A stretch of 64,000 nt of DNA from assembly GCA_004078665.1 (NCBI GenBank), contig SCFO01000002.1, positions 558,001 through 622,000 on the forward strand, in the 5' to 3' direction. The DNA is from Halobacillus fulvus. Lineage in GTDB: Bacteria > Bacillota > Bacilli > Bacillales > Halobacillaceae. A program made the position numbers and the translations under genes. The notes under the pieces are model-generated. The model was given only the letters and a program-made list of their open reading frames with translations, was not told the origin of the DNA and ran no database searches. Shown piece by piece: positions 51,599 through 60,182 of this stretch; position 1 is the stretch's first letter, and every line of letters starts with the position of its first letter.

Positions 51599-52615
51599 TT
51601 AGTATAACGCTCTGTATAAGAATGTAGCAAACTCACTGCGGGATGTTTCGTTAGCTGGTTTAAACGTGTTGGACATCGGGTATCCTTCACTAATACCATT
51701 TGCAGCAAGCGCCTGGATTTCATCGTAAGCCCAGTTTGTAGTCGGAACATCAGCGAAATCCCCTGCTGTTCCAGTCAGACCAAAGGCTTTGGCGAATAGA
51801 GCCGCGATTTCTTCACGTTCCATCGGTTGTTCAGGCTTGAAAGTGCCATCTTTATATCCGTTCAAGTAACCCTTTTGAGCAGCAGCATTTACGTACTCAG
51901 CTGACCAGTGACCAGAAATGTCAGAGAACTGGTTGTTGTTCGATGTCGGCAAGTCAAGAGCGACAGCAAGCATTTTCGCAACTTCACCACGTTTGACAGA
52001 TGCTTCAGGCTTGAAGATGTCTCCGCTATATCCGTTGATGATGCCATCTTTACTCATACGCTCGATGTAATCTTGAGCCCAATAATTACTTGCAACGTCA
52101 TGATATTGACCAGTTGGAAGTGGTTCAGGAGTAGTGGATCCTGTTTCGACCTGATCAGGAATCACACGCTTCGCACCAACCATACGCTTGCCCCAGTAAC
52201 GATCCGGTGCAACAGAAGCGACCGTGATGTCATCGCGTGGGTTTTCAGCAGAAATCATTTTGTTATTGCCTATGTATATCCCTACATGGCTAATAGATCC
52301 GCCGTCGTAGTAATTGAAGAATAGTAAATCCCCTGGCTGTAGATTCGAACGGCTTACATGATCACCTTGTGAATACTGTGCGCCTGATGTACGGTTCAGA
52401 TCAATGCCGACTTTGGCAAATACATACTGAGTGAAACCAGAACAGTCAAATCCTGATGGTGTGGTTCCTCCATAGACATAAGGTGAATTGGAGTAATCGT
52501 AAGCGACGTCTACTACTTGGTCCCCAATCCCTTGGCTTCCTCCTGCAAAAGATGTAGGTGCAAATAGTAGAAAAACCGTGGCAAAAGCTGCAACAACCGA
52601 CGTAAGTTTCCTCAT
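51599..52615 (-). CDS. secreted NlpC/P60 peptidase with C-terminal SLH domains
   Basis: 338 residues: signal peptide (about 1-24), an NlpC/P60 cysteine peptidase domain (about 28-150) with the catalytic Cys in PSGFDCSGFTQYVF and His in GGSISHVGIYIGNN, a short linker, and three SLH repeats (about 165-338; GYSGDIFKPEASVKRGEVAK, GYKDGTFKPEQPMEREEIAA, GYPMSNTFKPANETSRSEFA). It should cut within the peptidoglycan stem peptide at the cell surface. The fourth SLH enzyme of this cluster. Confidence 0.92.
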   Translation of the reverse strand: MRKLTSVVAAFATVFLLFAPTSFAGGSQGIGDQVVDVAYDYSNSPYVYGGTTPSGFDCSGFTQYVFAKVGIDLNRTSGAQYSQGDHVSRSNLQPGDLLFFNYYDGGSISHVGIYIGNNKMISAENPRDDITVASVAPDRYWGKRMVGAKRVIPDQVETGSTTPEPLPTGQYHDVASNYWAQDYIERMSKDGIINGYSGDIFKPEASVKRGEVAKMLAVALDLPTSNNNQFSDISGHWSAEYVNAAAQKGYLNGYKDGTFKPEQPMEREEIAALFAKAFGLTGTAGDFADVPTTNWAYDEIQALAANGISEGYPMSNTFKPANETSRSEFATFLYRALY

Positions 52616-52763
52616 CTCGTAAATCCTCCCATGTGTTTTCTATCTTTTTAACAATCTTTGTACAGCTTACCACAACATAATTCGTCATGAGGTTACAGTT
52701 ATGTAACAAATAAATGTCATACATTTTACCTGTAATGATAAAAGTTTGTGTTCAGGATCAGTC

Positions 52764-52810
52764 GAAATAAGCCGAAAACCCTATAGATAATAGGGTTTTC
52801 GGCTTATTTC
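52764..52810. other. 20-bp perfect hairpin in a divergent intergenic region
   Basis: GAAATAAGCCGAAAACCCTA (52764-52783), a 7-nt loop and the exact complement (52791-52810). Both flanking genes read away from it, so it cannot end either one. No T run follows. Upstream of a probable promoter at 52850. Confidence 0.7.
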
Positions 52811-52849
52811 ATCATAGTTATTCATAAATCTATAAATTTCGCCAAACCC

Positions 52850-52878
52850 TTCATATTATAGTGGATAGTTGGTATAAT
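52850..52878 (+). promoter_or_regulatory. probable promoter of the polysaccharide operon
   Basis: TTCATA, 17-bp spacer, perfect TATAAT. The leader to the first start codon (53019) would be about 135 nt and contains a CTCCCC...GGGGAG inverted pair around 52930-52970. Confidence 0.5.
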
Positions 52879-53018
52879 ATGAAATGTTACAAAATTGGAA
52901 ACGTGAAATTTGAATGTAGTAAAAAACTCCCCGGTACACAATGGGACGGAACGGAAGGAATAAGGGGAGAATCATATACATAGGATGGAGATAAAAATGG
53001 ATTATGGTGAGAGATTAT

Positions 53019-54254
53019 ATGTCTAAGAAAATATTAATCGTCACTCAAAACTTTTATCCTGAAATCGGCAGCGCTGGTAACCGGATGAAGAATATCTATC
53101 TCCTTTTGAAGGAGCATGGATTTGACGTAGATGTATTGACAACGGACCCTACATATCCTAATCGCAATTTCTATGAGAACGAAATGTTTTGGGATGATGA
53201 GAGATTGAATGACTCCCCTGATATTTTTCGGGTCAGTATCAAGAACCGCAAATATTCGAGAAGTTTTTCCAATCGTCTTTTTTACTTCCTGGAGATGGCT
53301 CGTAAGATGATTTCGCATACTTTGAAGAGTAAAAAAGAGTACGATTATGTGTTCACCACTTCACCCGCAATTTTTGTTGCAATCGTTGGCATGCTTGCCA
53401 AATACAAGTTCAACGCGAAGCTTATTCTTGATATACGAGACTTGTGGCCGGATTCTCTTAAAGGCGTAGGAGTATTCAATCGTCCTTGGATCATCAAATT
53501 CTTTGAAAGAATTGAAAGCATGCTTTATAAGAGGGCGGATCAAATCGTGGTCAATAGCCGTGGGTTCATTGATCATATCGTCAATCAGGACCAAAGCTAT
53601 GAAGAAAAGCTAACCTATGTTCCCAACGGGGCAAGGGAAAACGAAATCGGTCATACGAACCGTTCATCAGATAATTTTAAAGCGATTTACGCTGGAAACT
53701 TAGGGCTGGCTCAGGACAATACGATGCTGCTCAATTTAGCGGAACGCTTGAAGGAACGCGACATCGAATTGACGATCATGGGTTATGGCTACCACACTCA
53801 GGCGCTGAAGAAAAAAGCGGACGATCGCGGGCTTATCAACGTTCAATTTGTACATCCGCGTACAAGAGAAGCCTGTTTCAAGCTGATTGCAGAACACCAC
53901 GTCGGAATCGTCACCCTTGTGGACCAACAGGTCTTTGAAACGGTCCTACCTGGTAAGGTGATCGACTACATGACATGCGGTGTGCCGATTGTCGGTTCGG
54001 TGGCAGGTTTTTCGCAGAAAGTGATTGAAGATGAGGCAGCCGGCTTTGTATCCGATGAGAAGGATGCAGAAAGTCTAGTCGGGTTTGTCGATCGTCTGAA
54101 GGAAGATCCTCTGCTACAGAAGAGAATGAGCAAGAATGGTGTCAATTACGTCAAGAAACACTTCCTCTGGGAAAAGAACGCCGAGTCGTTGATCTCCCTC
54201 ATGGACCAAGACTTTGAAACAGTACCAAATTCATTACGTAAGGTTGAGAGCTGA
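53019..54254 (+). CDS. glycosyltransferase family 4, first gene of polysaccharide operon
   Basis: 411 residues, GT-B fold of the WbuB/WcaI-like group: ILIVTQNFYPEIGSAGNRMK at the start, AKLILDIRDLWPDSLKGVGV near 135, then donor domain with FKAIYAGNLGLAQDNTMLLN and VLPGKVIDYMTCGVPIVGSV near 310. It probably adds an early sugar of the repeat unit. Start at ATG 53019 after GGTGAGAG; the frame opens 15 bp earlier. The next gene begins 1 bp after its stop. Confidence 0.87.
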   Translation: MSKKILIVTQNFYPEIGSAGNRMKNIYLLLKEHGFDVDVLTTDPTYPNRNFYENEMFWDDERLNDSPDIFRVSIKNRKYSRSFSNRLFYFLEMARKMISHTLKSKKEYDYVFTTSPAIFVAIVGMLAKYKFNAKLILDIRDLWPDSLKGVGVFNRPWIIKFFERIESMLYKRADQIVVNSRGFIDHIVNQDQSYEEKLTYVPNGARENEIGHTNRSSDNFKAIYAGNLGLAQDNTMLLNLAERLKERDIELTIMGYGYHTQALKKKADDRGLINVQFVHPRTREACFKLIAEHHVGIVTLVDQQVFETVLPGKVIDYMTCGVPIVGSVAGFSQKVIEDEAAGFVSDEKDAESLVGFVDRLKEDPLLQKRMSKNGVNYVKKHFLWEKNAESLISLMDQDFETVPNSLRKVES

Positions 54255-54255
54255 C

Positions 54256-55548
54256 ATGAAAAAGAATGTATGTATGTTTGTATGGAACCATTTCACTAAT
54301 GATGCACGTGTCTTAAGAGAGTGTACCGCTTTATCCGAGCAAGATTATAATGTCGATTTAATTTGTATCCATGACCCGAAGGAACCAGGCCTCCCGATGT
54401 ATGAAGAGAGGAATGAGAACTTCCGGGTTTTTCGTGTGCGAAGATATCCGCAGAGTCTCCTGTTCATGCAAAAGGTGTATCGCAAGCTGATGGGCAATAA
54501 ATTGCTCGGTTTGCTGGCTGCACTTATTTGGCTTGCTTGTCTTTATTTCAGTCCTATTTTAGTTGGTGCTTTATCGGTCATTTCCTTTGCCCTTTTGAAA
54601 ACGAAAGTCCGAGTGGCATGGATCCGTGGAAGTATCATTTTACGCATGATTCTGAGAGGTTTCCAGAAAAATTATCACATTTATCATTCCAATGATTTAA
54701 ATACACTGCCACAAGGCTATATCTGTTCGAAGCTACGCTTTAAAAGACGGAAGCTTGTCTACGATTCCCATGAAGTCCAGACGAGCCGGACAGGTTACGA
54801 GAGTGCCTATCATGGAAAATTGGAAGCTTTTCTAATTAAACGAATCGATTCCATGATCGTCGAAAATCACACAAGAGCGCAATACAATGAGGATCTGTAC
54901 GGGTTTTATCCGAACGTAGTCCATAATTACCCGTTCAAACAGAAGACTAAACAAAATGAAGAAATCATTTCATTACACGATAAGCTAGACCTCCCGAAAG
55001 ACGAGAAAATCCTACTGTATCAAGGTGGAATCCAGACAGGACGTGGCCTCGAGAATCTCGTCAAGGCTGCTCCGTTATTTAAGGAAGGGACGCTTGTCTT
55101 CATAGGGGATGGCAAGATCAAATCCAAGCTTGAAAAAATGGTCGAAGACATGGATTTAGGACATAAAATCAAATTTATTCCGAAAGTACCTTTAGAGGAT
55201 CTGCCAAAATATACGAAGAATGCCTATTTAGGATTTCAAGTGTTGAACAATGTTTGCTTCAATCACTATTCGGCGTCATCGAACAAACTTTTCGAATACA
55301 TGATGAGCGGGATTCCTGTCGTAGCCTGCGATTTCCCTGAGATTAGTAAAGTGGTCCAAGGGGAAGGAACGGGTGTCTGCGTAGATTCGCATGATCATGA
55401 ATCGATTGCGGAGGGTGTCAATTATATTTTGTCGAACCCTGAGAAGCGTGAAGAAATGGTCAGGAACTGTCATAGTGCCAAGCATAAATTTAACTGGGAA
55501 ATGGAAAAAGATAATCTTCTCACAGTGTTTCATAAAGAGGTGATGTAG
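54256..55548 (+). CDS. glycosyltransferase family 4-like, membrane-associated
   Basis: 430 residues. N-terminal MKKNVCMFVWNHFTNDARVL and a hydrophobic double segment (about 90-125, LLGLLAALIWLACLYF and following) that may anchor it, then YHSNDLNTLPQGYICSKL and LVYDSHEVQTSR; the donor domain has ILLYQGGIQTGRGLENLVKA and NKLFEYMMSGIPVVACDFPE. GT4 members with a membrane hairpin act on lipid-linked acceptors. Start at 54256, 1 bp after the previous stop; next gene 1 bp downstream. Confidence 0.84.
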   Translation: MKKNVCMFVWNHFTNDARVLRECTALSEQDYNVDLICIHDPKEPGLPMYEERNENFRVFRVRRYPQSLLFMQKVYRKLMGNKLLGLLAALIWLACLYFSPILVGALSVISFALLKTKVRVAWIRGSIILRMILRGFQKNYHIYHSNDLNTLPQGYICSKLRFKRRKLVYDSHEVQTSRTGYESAYHGKLEAFLIKRIDSMIVENHTRAQYNEDLYGFYPNVVHNYPFKQKTKQNEEIISLHDKLDLPKDEKILLYQGGIQTGRGLENLVKAAPLFKEGTLVFIGDGKIKSKLEKMVEDMDLGHKIKFIPKVPLEDLPKYTKNAYLGFQVLNNVCFNHYSASSNKLFEYMMSGIPVVACDFPEISKVVQGEGTGVCVDSHDHESIAEGVNYILSNPEKREEMVRNCHSAKHKFNWEMEKDNLLTVFHKEVM

Positions 55549-55549
55549 A

Positions 55550-55879
55550 ATGTCCAAAGAAGGTGTTGTAATGGAAAAAGAGAGACACGAACTTCCAGAA
55601 GAAAATAATTCGTCTAACTCCAGGGAATACAACCAATTCAAACAACGTACAGCGAATGTACTGGAGAGAAGCTACGAAGCTATTGATGAATTGGAAACTA
55701 AAAATAGAGAACTTACTTTGAAATTGCGTGACCAGCAGGAAGAGCTGAAGAAAGTGAAACAATTGAACACCAAATACAAACGGCGATTAAACTCACTTGA
55801 GAAGTCCAAACTAGGGCGTTTGACGAAGAAATACTGGAGCATTCGCAAAGCCATTTTCGGAAAAGGTGGGAGACGATGA
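55550..55879 (+). CDS. coiled-coil protein, 109 aa, in polysaccharide operon
   Basis: Predicted soluble protein whose middle (about 35-85) is one long coiled coil (ERSYEAIDELETKNRELTLK, LRDQQEELKKVKQLNTKYKR), followed by a basic KLGRLTKKYWSIRKAIFGKG tail. Similar short basic tails follow coiled coils in many glycosyltransferase-linked proteins. AGAGGTGATG precedes the ATG. It overlaps the next gene by 4 bp, so the two are probably made in equal amount and may form a complex. Function unknown. Confidence 0.72.
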   Translation: MSKEGVVMEKERHELPEENNSSNSREYNQFKQRTANVLERSYEAIDELETKNRELTLKLRDQQEELKKVKQLNTKYKRRLNSLEKSKLGRLTKKYWSIRKAIFGKGGRR

Positions 55880-58005
55880 AAGGTTTAGGCAGCTTAAAGA
55901 AGGAACTCCTTCACCTGAAGAATGAAATAAAAAATGATTTAAGTAACTTCCAAATTGATACGGAAAAAATTTCGGATGTGAATAATTGGTATAGCCCGTC
56001 AGAGAAGATTTTTCTATATGAACAAGGCGGAAAGCTTTGTTTATCTGCTAATGATGTAGAGCGTCAATACATTTCTTTCTTAGAAAAGAATGCGAGCTTC
56101 GGCATTCTTCCGAGGCATGAGCTGAAGATTTTGCCTGATGAGAGGTTTACAATTGATGTGAAGGGTGAGCTGTTAGGAGCCGTTCATTCTGAAATGTATA
56201 TCATAGAGTACTCTGATTCAAGCCGTGTTCAAACCCACATCGTAAAAATCGGGGAAAAGACTACGATCAAAACACATCCCGAAGCTAAAACTATCAGGAT
56301 TGCTGTAAAAATTACTGGTAGTGGTGTCGCGACTATTGAAGGGATCGATTTCAAGAGTAGAGCTTCATCTTCTTTTTCGGCACCTAGTAATCGCGTCCGT
56401 TCCGCCCCGAAAAATGTGACCGATATAAAAATGGCATGCATCTTTGATGAGTTCACGACAACATGCTATCAAGAAGAAGTAGAATTGATCACTTTCACTC
56501 CAGACAATTGGGAAACGGTTCTGACCGAAAACATACCGGATGTTTTGATGGTCGAATCAGCCTGGCAGGGAAACAATGGCGCATGGCAATACAAAATCGG
56601 CAAATACAATAATGCTGATCAATCTTCATTATTCGATGTGCTTGAATGGTGCCAATCGAACGACGTTCCGACTGTTTTTTGGAACAAAGAAGACCCGATT
56701 CATTTTCACAAATTTGTAGATACGGCGAAACTGTTCGATTATATCTTCACAACAGATGCCTTGATGATTCCTAAATACCAGGAAGCTGCTGGACATGAGA
56801 ATGTATTCGCACTACCATTTTCCGCTCAGCCGAAGCTGCATAATCCGATTAAAAACACAGAGGAACGAATCAATAAAATTTCATTTGCCGGCTCATATTA
56901 TGCCAACAGACATAAGGAACGCAGGGAAGACATGGAAAACATGCTGGATATCGCTGCGGAGTTCGGACTTGATATTTTTGATCGTAATTATGCCAATCCG
57001 AATAAGCATTTCCGTTTTCCGGAACGCTTCGCCGAAAACATTAAAGGGTCCTTGAAATACGACGAAATCGATAAGTCCTACAAAGGGTATAAAGTGATGC
57101 TGAACATTAATTCGGTAAAGAATTCACCCACTATGTTTTCGCGGCGTGTATTTGAAGGATTGGCTTCGGGTACACCGGTGATTAGCAGCTATTCAAGAGG
57201 CGTGAAAAAGATATTTAAGGATATCCCACTCATATCCGAAAACCAGCAGGAGTTAAGAGAAGATATCCAACGCCTGATGACAGACGAAAAGTTTTATCAG
57301 GAGAAATCACTCGTCGGTCTTAGAGAAGTGTATCTTTATCACACATACAAACATCGTTTGCAATACATTTTTGACAAAATGGGACACCAACTGAGCATTA
57401 CGGTTCCTGAAGTCACCGTAATAGCAAAAGCAGATTCTAAAGCAGAATTTGAACAAATCCTTGAGACGTTTAATGCCCAGTCATGGAAACACAAAAAGCT
57501 GCTCGTGCTGTTGGAGAATTTCGATGGATATATTGATATCCTAAACGACTACAACACGGATAGAATTCAAACGTATGTGGCGAGTTACATGGATCATTAC
57601 GATCGGATCAGTGAACTTGTGCAGACAGAATATATGGCTTTCTTTAATATGAGGGATTACTACGGAGAGAATTACCTTATGGACATGATGATTGCAACCG
57701 ATTATAGTGAGGCAGACATTATTGGCAAAAGAACGACATTCACCGTTGACGGTGATGTGCTTGTGGAACAAGACGCAGGTAAAGAGTATGAATTTGTCTA
57801 CGATTTGAACCTATGTTCCAGCCTCCTGAAAGTCCATGTCTTCAAAGGGTATCCATTAAGCGACGTTCTTGAAATGGTAGACAACGATGGTCCATTGAAC
57901 GCGTTATTCAGAAAAGGTCATCAGATGTTCAGTACAAATAAATATAATTACGTCAAAAACGGCCGTGAAAGCATCAAGGCCAGTACAGAGAAAATAGAGC
58001 TTTAA
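55876..58005 (+). CDS. CgeB-like glycosyltransferase with divergent C-terminal GT2-like domain
   Basis: 709 residues. N-terminal ~170 residues are unrecognised and may form a beta-rich domain; residues about 180-500 are a CgeB/DUF3880-like GT-B domain (DVLMVESAWQGNNGAW, VPTVFWNKEDPIHFHKF, ISFAGSYYANRHKERR, SPTMFSRRVFEGLASGTPVI). Residues about 515-660 look like a worn GT2 domain (VTVIAKADSKAEFEQILETF, YYGENYLMDMMIATDYSEAD) without an obvious DXD motif. Coupled to the coiled-coil gene. Probably adds sugars to the outer polymer; donor unknown. Confidence 0.75.
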   Translation: MKGLGSLKKELLHLKNEIKNDLSNFQIDTEKISDVNNWYSPSEKIFLYEQGGKLCLSANDVERQYISFLEKNASFGILPRHELKILPDERFTIDVKGELLGAVHSEMYIIEYSDSSRVQTHIVKIGEKTTIKTHPEAKTIRIAVKITGSGVATIEGIDFKSRASSSFSAPSNRVRSAPKNVTDIKMACIFDEFTTTCYQEEVELITFTPDNWETVLTENIPDVLMVESAWQGNNGAWQYKIGKYNNADQSSLFDVLEWCQSNDVPTVFWNKEDPIHFHKFVDTAKLFDYIFTTDALMIPKYQEAAGHENVFALPFSAQPKLHNPIKNTEERINKISFAGSYYANRHKERREDMENMLDIAAEFGLDIFDRNYANPNKHFRFPERFAENIKGSLKYDEIDKSYKGYKVMLNINSVKNSPTMFSRRVFEGLASGTPVISSYSRGVKKIFKDIPLISENQQELREDIQRLMTDEKFYQEKSLVGLREVYLYHTYKHRLQYIFDKMGHQLSITVPEVTVIAKADSKAEFEQILETFNAQSWKHKKLLVLLENFDGYIDILNDYNTDRIQTYVASYMDHYDRISELVQTEYMAFFNMRDYYGENYLMDMMIATDYSEADIIGKRTTFTVDGDVLVEQDAGKEYEFVYDLNLCSSLLKVHVFKGYPLSDVLEMVDNDGPLNALFRKGHQMFSTNKYNYVKNGRESIKASTEKIEL

Positions 58006-58021
58006 TACAGGGGAGTAATCA

Positions 58022-60157
58022 ATGCGACGCAAATTAAACCTATTACTTTACGGAGATGTCGATTTGAATATTATGGATGGATCGGCGGTATGGCTGACTT
58101 CCATGGCCAACATGCTGAACAAAGACCCGAATATTCATGTAGATGTTCTTCTGAAAGCCAGAGTGAAAAAAGACAATTTGATTTCAGAGCTCGAAGGACT
58201 ATCCCAAGTCAATGTGATCGATACGTATCGTCAGTTAGAAACGCAAACATTCAAGAATGGGAACCGCATGAATGTTTCGGAAGCTGTAAGTGTGATGGAG
58301 AAACTCCATCGAGACAATTCCTATGATTGCATCATTGTCCGAGGGTATTCTTTAGTTGAAGAGATTCATCAAAAGGATAACCTCTCCAAAATCACGATTC
58401 CTTACATTACGGACTTCACACATGATGAGACAATCATCGAGGAAAAGGAAAAGAGGCAGTTGAAAGAGTTCTACTCGACTTTTCCTAATATGTTTGTACA
58501 AACTTCTCAAATGAAGGAAAAATATGCGGAATTGGCAGATGTTGATGGAGAAAAACTTGAACTGCTGCTTCCGATGATTCCTGATTATTTGGAAGAAGAA
58601 CCGGACTTTTCGAACAGAAACAACAGCCTAGTTTATGCAGGCAAGTTTGCGAAGGAATGGTACACAGAAGAATTACTGTCTGCATTCAATCGAATTCATA
58701 AGCATGATGAGGATATAGTATTGAATGTAGCAGGAGATAAATTCCAGGGCGAATTGATCGCAGAAAAAGAAAAGCTTTCGAATGAAATGGAGAGTCACCC
58801 AGGTGTGAATTGGCAGGGGGCGGTCTCTAGAAAGCAATCCATAGACCTTATCCAACAATCTGATATTGGGGTGGGCTGGAGAAGTTCTGTCATCGATCAC
58901 GATGGCAGCTTGGAATTATCGACGAAGCTTCTCGAGTACGGAAGTCTGGGGAAACCGGTCTTGCTTCGCAGAACGAAAATGCATGAGCAAGTGCTTGGAG
59001 AAGACTACTTCCTGTTTGTAGAGGACGAAGATGATGTCTATGAGAAAACCCTCGAAATTCTTCACAACCGTAAGCTGTACCGTAAAACGGCAAAAAGGAT
59101 ATATGAAAGATGCCGTCAGTACACGTTCATCGAGGCGTATAAACGCTTAAAACCATTGTTGTGGAGCTACAATAAGCAAAAAACAAAAATTGTTTTTGCG
59201 GGACACGACCTTAAATTCATTCAAATGGGGATCGAGTATTTTGAAAACCATCCTGATTATGAAGTGAAGATCGACCAATGGAAAGGTCACGCCTCTCATG
59301 ATGAGGAACATTCCGAATCCTGTCTAAAATGGGCAGATGTCATCTTTTGTGAGTGGGGGCTTGGCAATGCCGTTTGGTATTCCAGAAATAAGAAGCAGGG
59401 GCAGAAATTGATTGTCCGTATGCACCTTCAGGAAAGAGTGACCGAACACCCTTCTCATTTCACGATGGAGAATATCGATCAAGTGATTTCTATTTCTCCT
59501 TTTATTTATGAGGAATTTAATAGAGTCAGCCAAATTCCAAGACAGAAGATGACGATGATCTATAATATGATCGATACAGAAAAGTATGATCAGCCCAAAT
59601 CAACTGGAGAAGATCTATCATTTAATTTGGGTGTAGCTGGAATCTTGCCAAAAAGAAAACGACTCGACAAAGCATTAGACATCTTGGAGAAGCTTTGGGA
59701 AAAGGATTCAAGATACAAGCTTTATGTAAAAAGTAAGCTACCATCTGAAGTTCCTTGGCTGATGAACAGGGAAGAGGAAAAAGAGTATTATGACCAGATT
59801 TTCGACCGGATCAATAACGCTCCGTGGAAGGATCAGGTTATCTTCGATCAGCATGGGAATGACATGGATGAGTGGTTTAAGAAAATCGGTTATGTATTGT
59901 CGACCAGTGATTATGAGAGCTTCCATTTAGCACCTATGGAAGGGATGGCTTCGGGTAGTGTGCCGGTTGTTTTGAAATGGCCGGGTTCTGAAACGATTTA
60001 TCCGGCTGAATATTTATTTAACGATATAAACGGAATCATCGAATACATTCACCAAGAAAACAAACCAAAAACAGAAGAGTTAAAAGCCTTTCCTCGATTG
60101 AATTTCGATCGCAAAGTAATTGTAGGCCAGATAGAGAAGCTCATAGTGAATCTTTAA
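58022..60157 (+). CDS. tandem double GT4 glycosyltransferase
   Basis: 711 residues made of two GT-B units. The first (about 1-380) starts LNLLLYGDVDLNIMDGSAVW and has NNSLVYAGKFAKEWYTEELL and the donor end GSLELSTKLLEYGSLGKPVL. The second (about 385-711) has KIVFAGHDLKFIQMGIEYF, KLIVRMHLQER, LGVAGILPKRKRLDKALDIL and SFHLAPMEGMASGSVPVVLK. A fusion like this may add two sugars in turn. Follows the CgeB-like gene by 16 bp and belongs to the same operon. Confidence 0.8.
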   Translation: MRRKLNLLLYGDVDLNIMDGSAVWLTSMANMLNKDPNIHVDVLLKARVKKDNLISELEGLSQVNVIDTYRQLETQTFKNGNRMNVSEAVSVMEKLHRDNSYDCIIVRGYSLVEEIHQKDNLSKITIPYITDFTHDETIIEEKEKRQLKEFYSTFPNMFVQTSQMKEKYAELADVDGEKLELLLPMIPDYLEEEPDFSNRNNSLVYAGKFAKEWYTEELLSAFNRIHKHDEDIVLNVAGDKFQGELIAEKEKLSNEMESHPGVNWQGAVSRKQSIDLIQQSDIGVGWRSSVIDHDGSLELSTKLLEYGSLGKPVLLRRTKMHEQVLGEDYFLFVEDEDDVYEKTLEILHNRKLYRKTAKRIYERCRQYTFIEAYKRLKPLLWSYNKQKTKIVFAGHDLKFIQMGIEYFENHPDYEVKIDQWKGHASHDEEHSESCLKWADVIFCEWGLGNAVWYSRNKKQGQKLIVRMHLQERVTEHPSHFTMENIDQVISISPFIYEEFNRVSQIPRQKMTMIYNMIDTEKYDQPKSTGEDLSFNLGVAGILPKRKRLDKALDILEKLWEKDSRYKLYVKSKLPSEVPWLMNREEEKEYYDQIFDRINNAPWKDQVIFDQHGNDMDEWFKKIGYVLSTSDYESFHLAPMEGMASGSVPVVLKWPGSETIYPAEYLFNDINGIIEYIHQENKPKTEELKAFPRLNFDRKVIVGQIEKLIVNL

Positions 60158-60182
60158 CCTGTTAGAATTAGGGGGCAATTGA

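Noticed and set aside
52616-52760. ydaO-type (c-di-AMP) riboswitch before the NlpC/P60 gene
   Set aside because: Such riboswitches often precede wall hydrolase genes, but none of the conserved stems was recognisable here.
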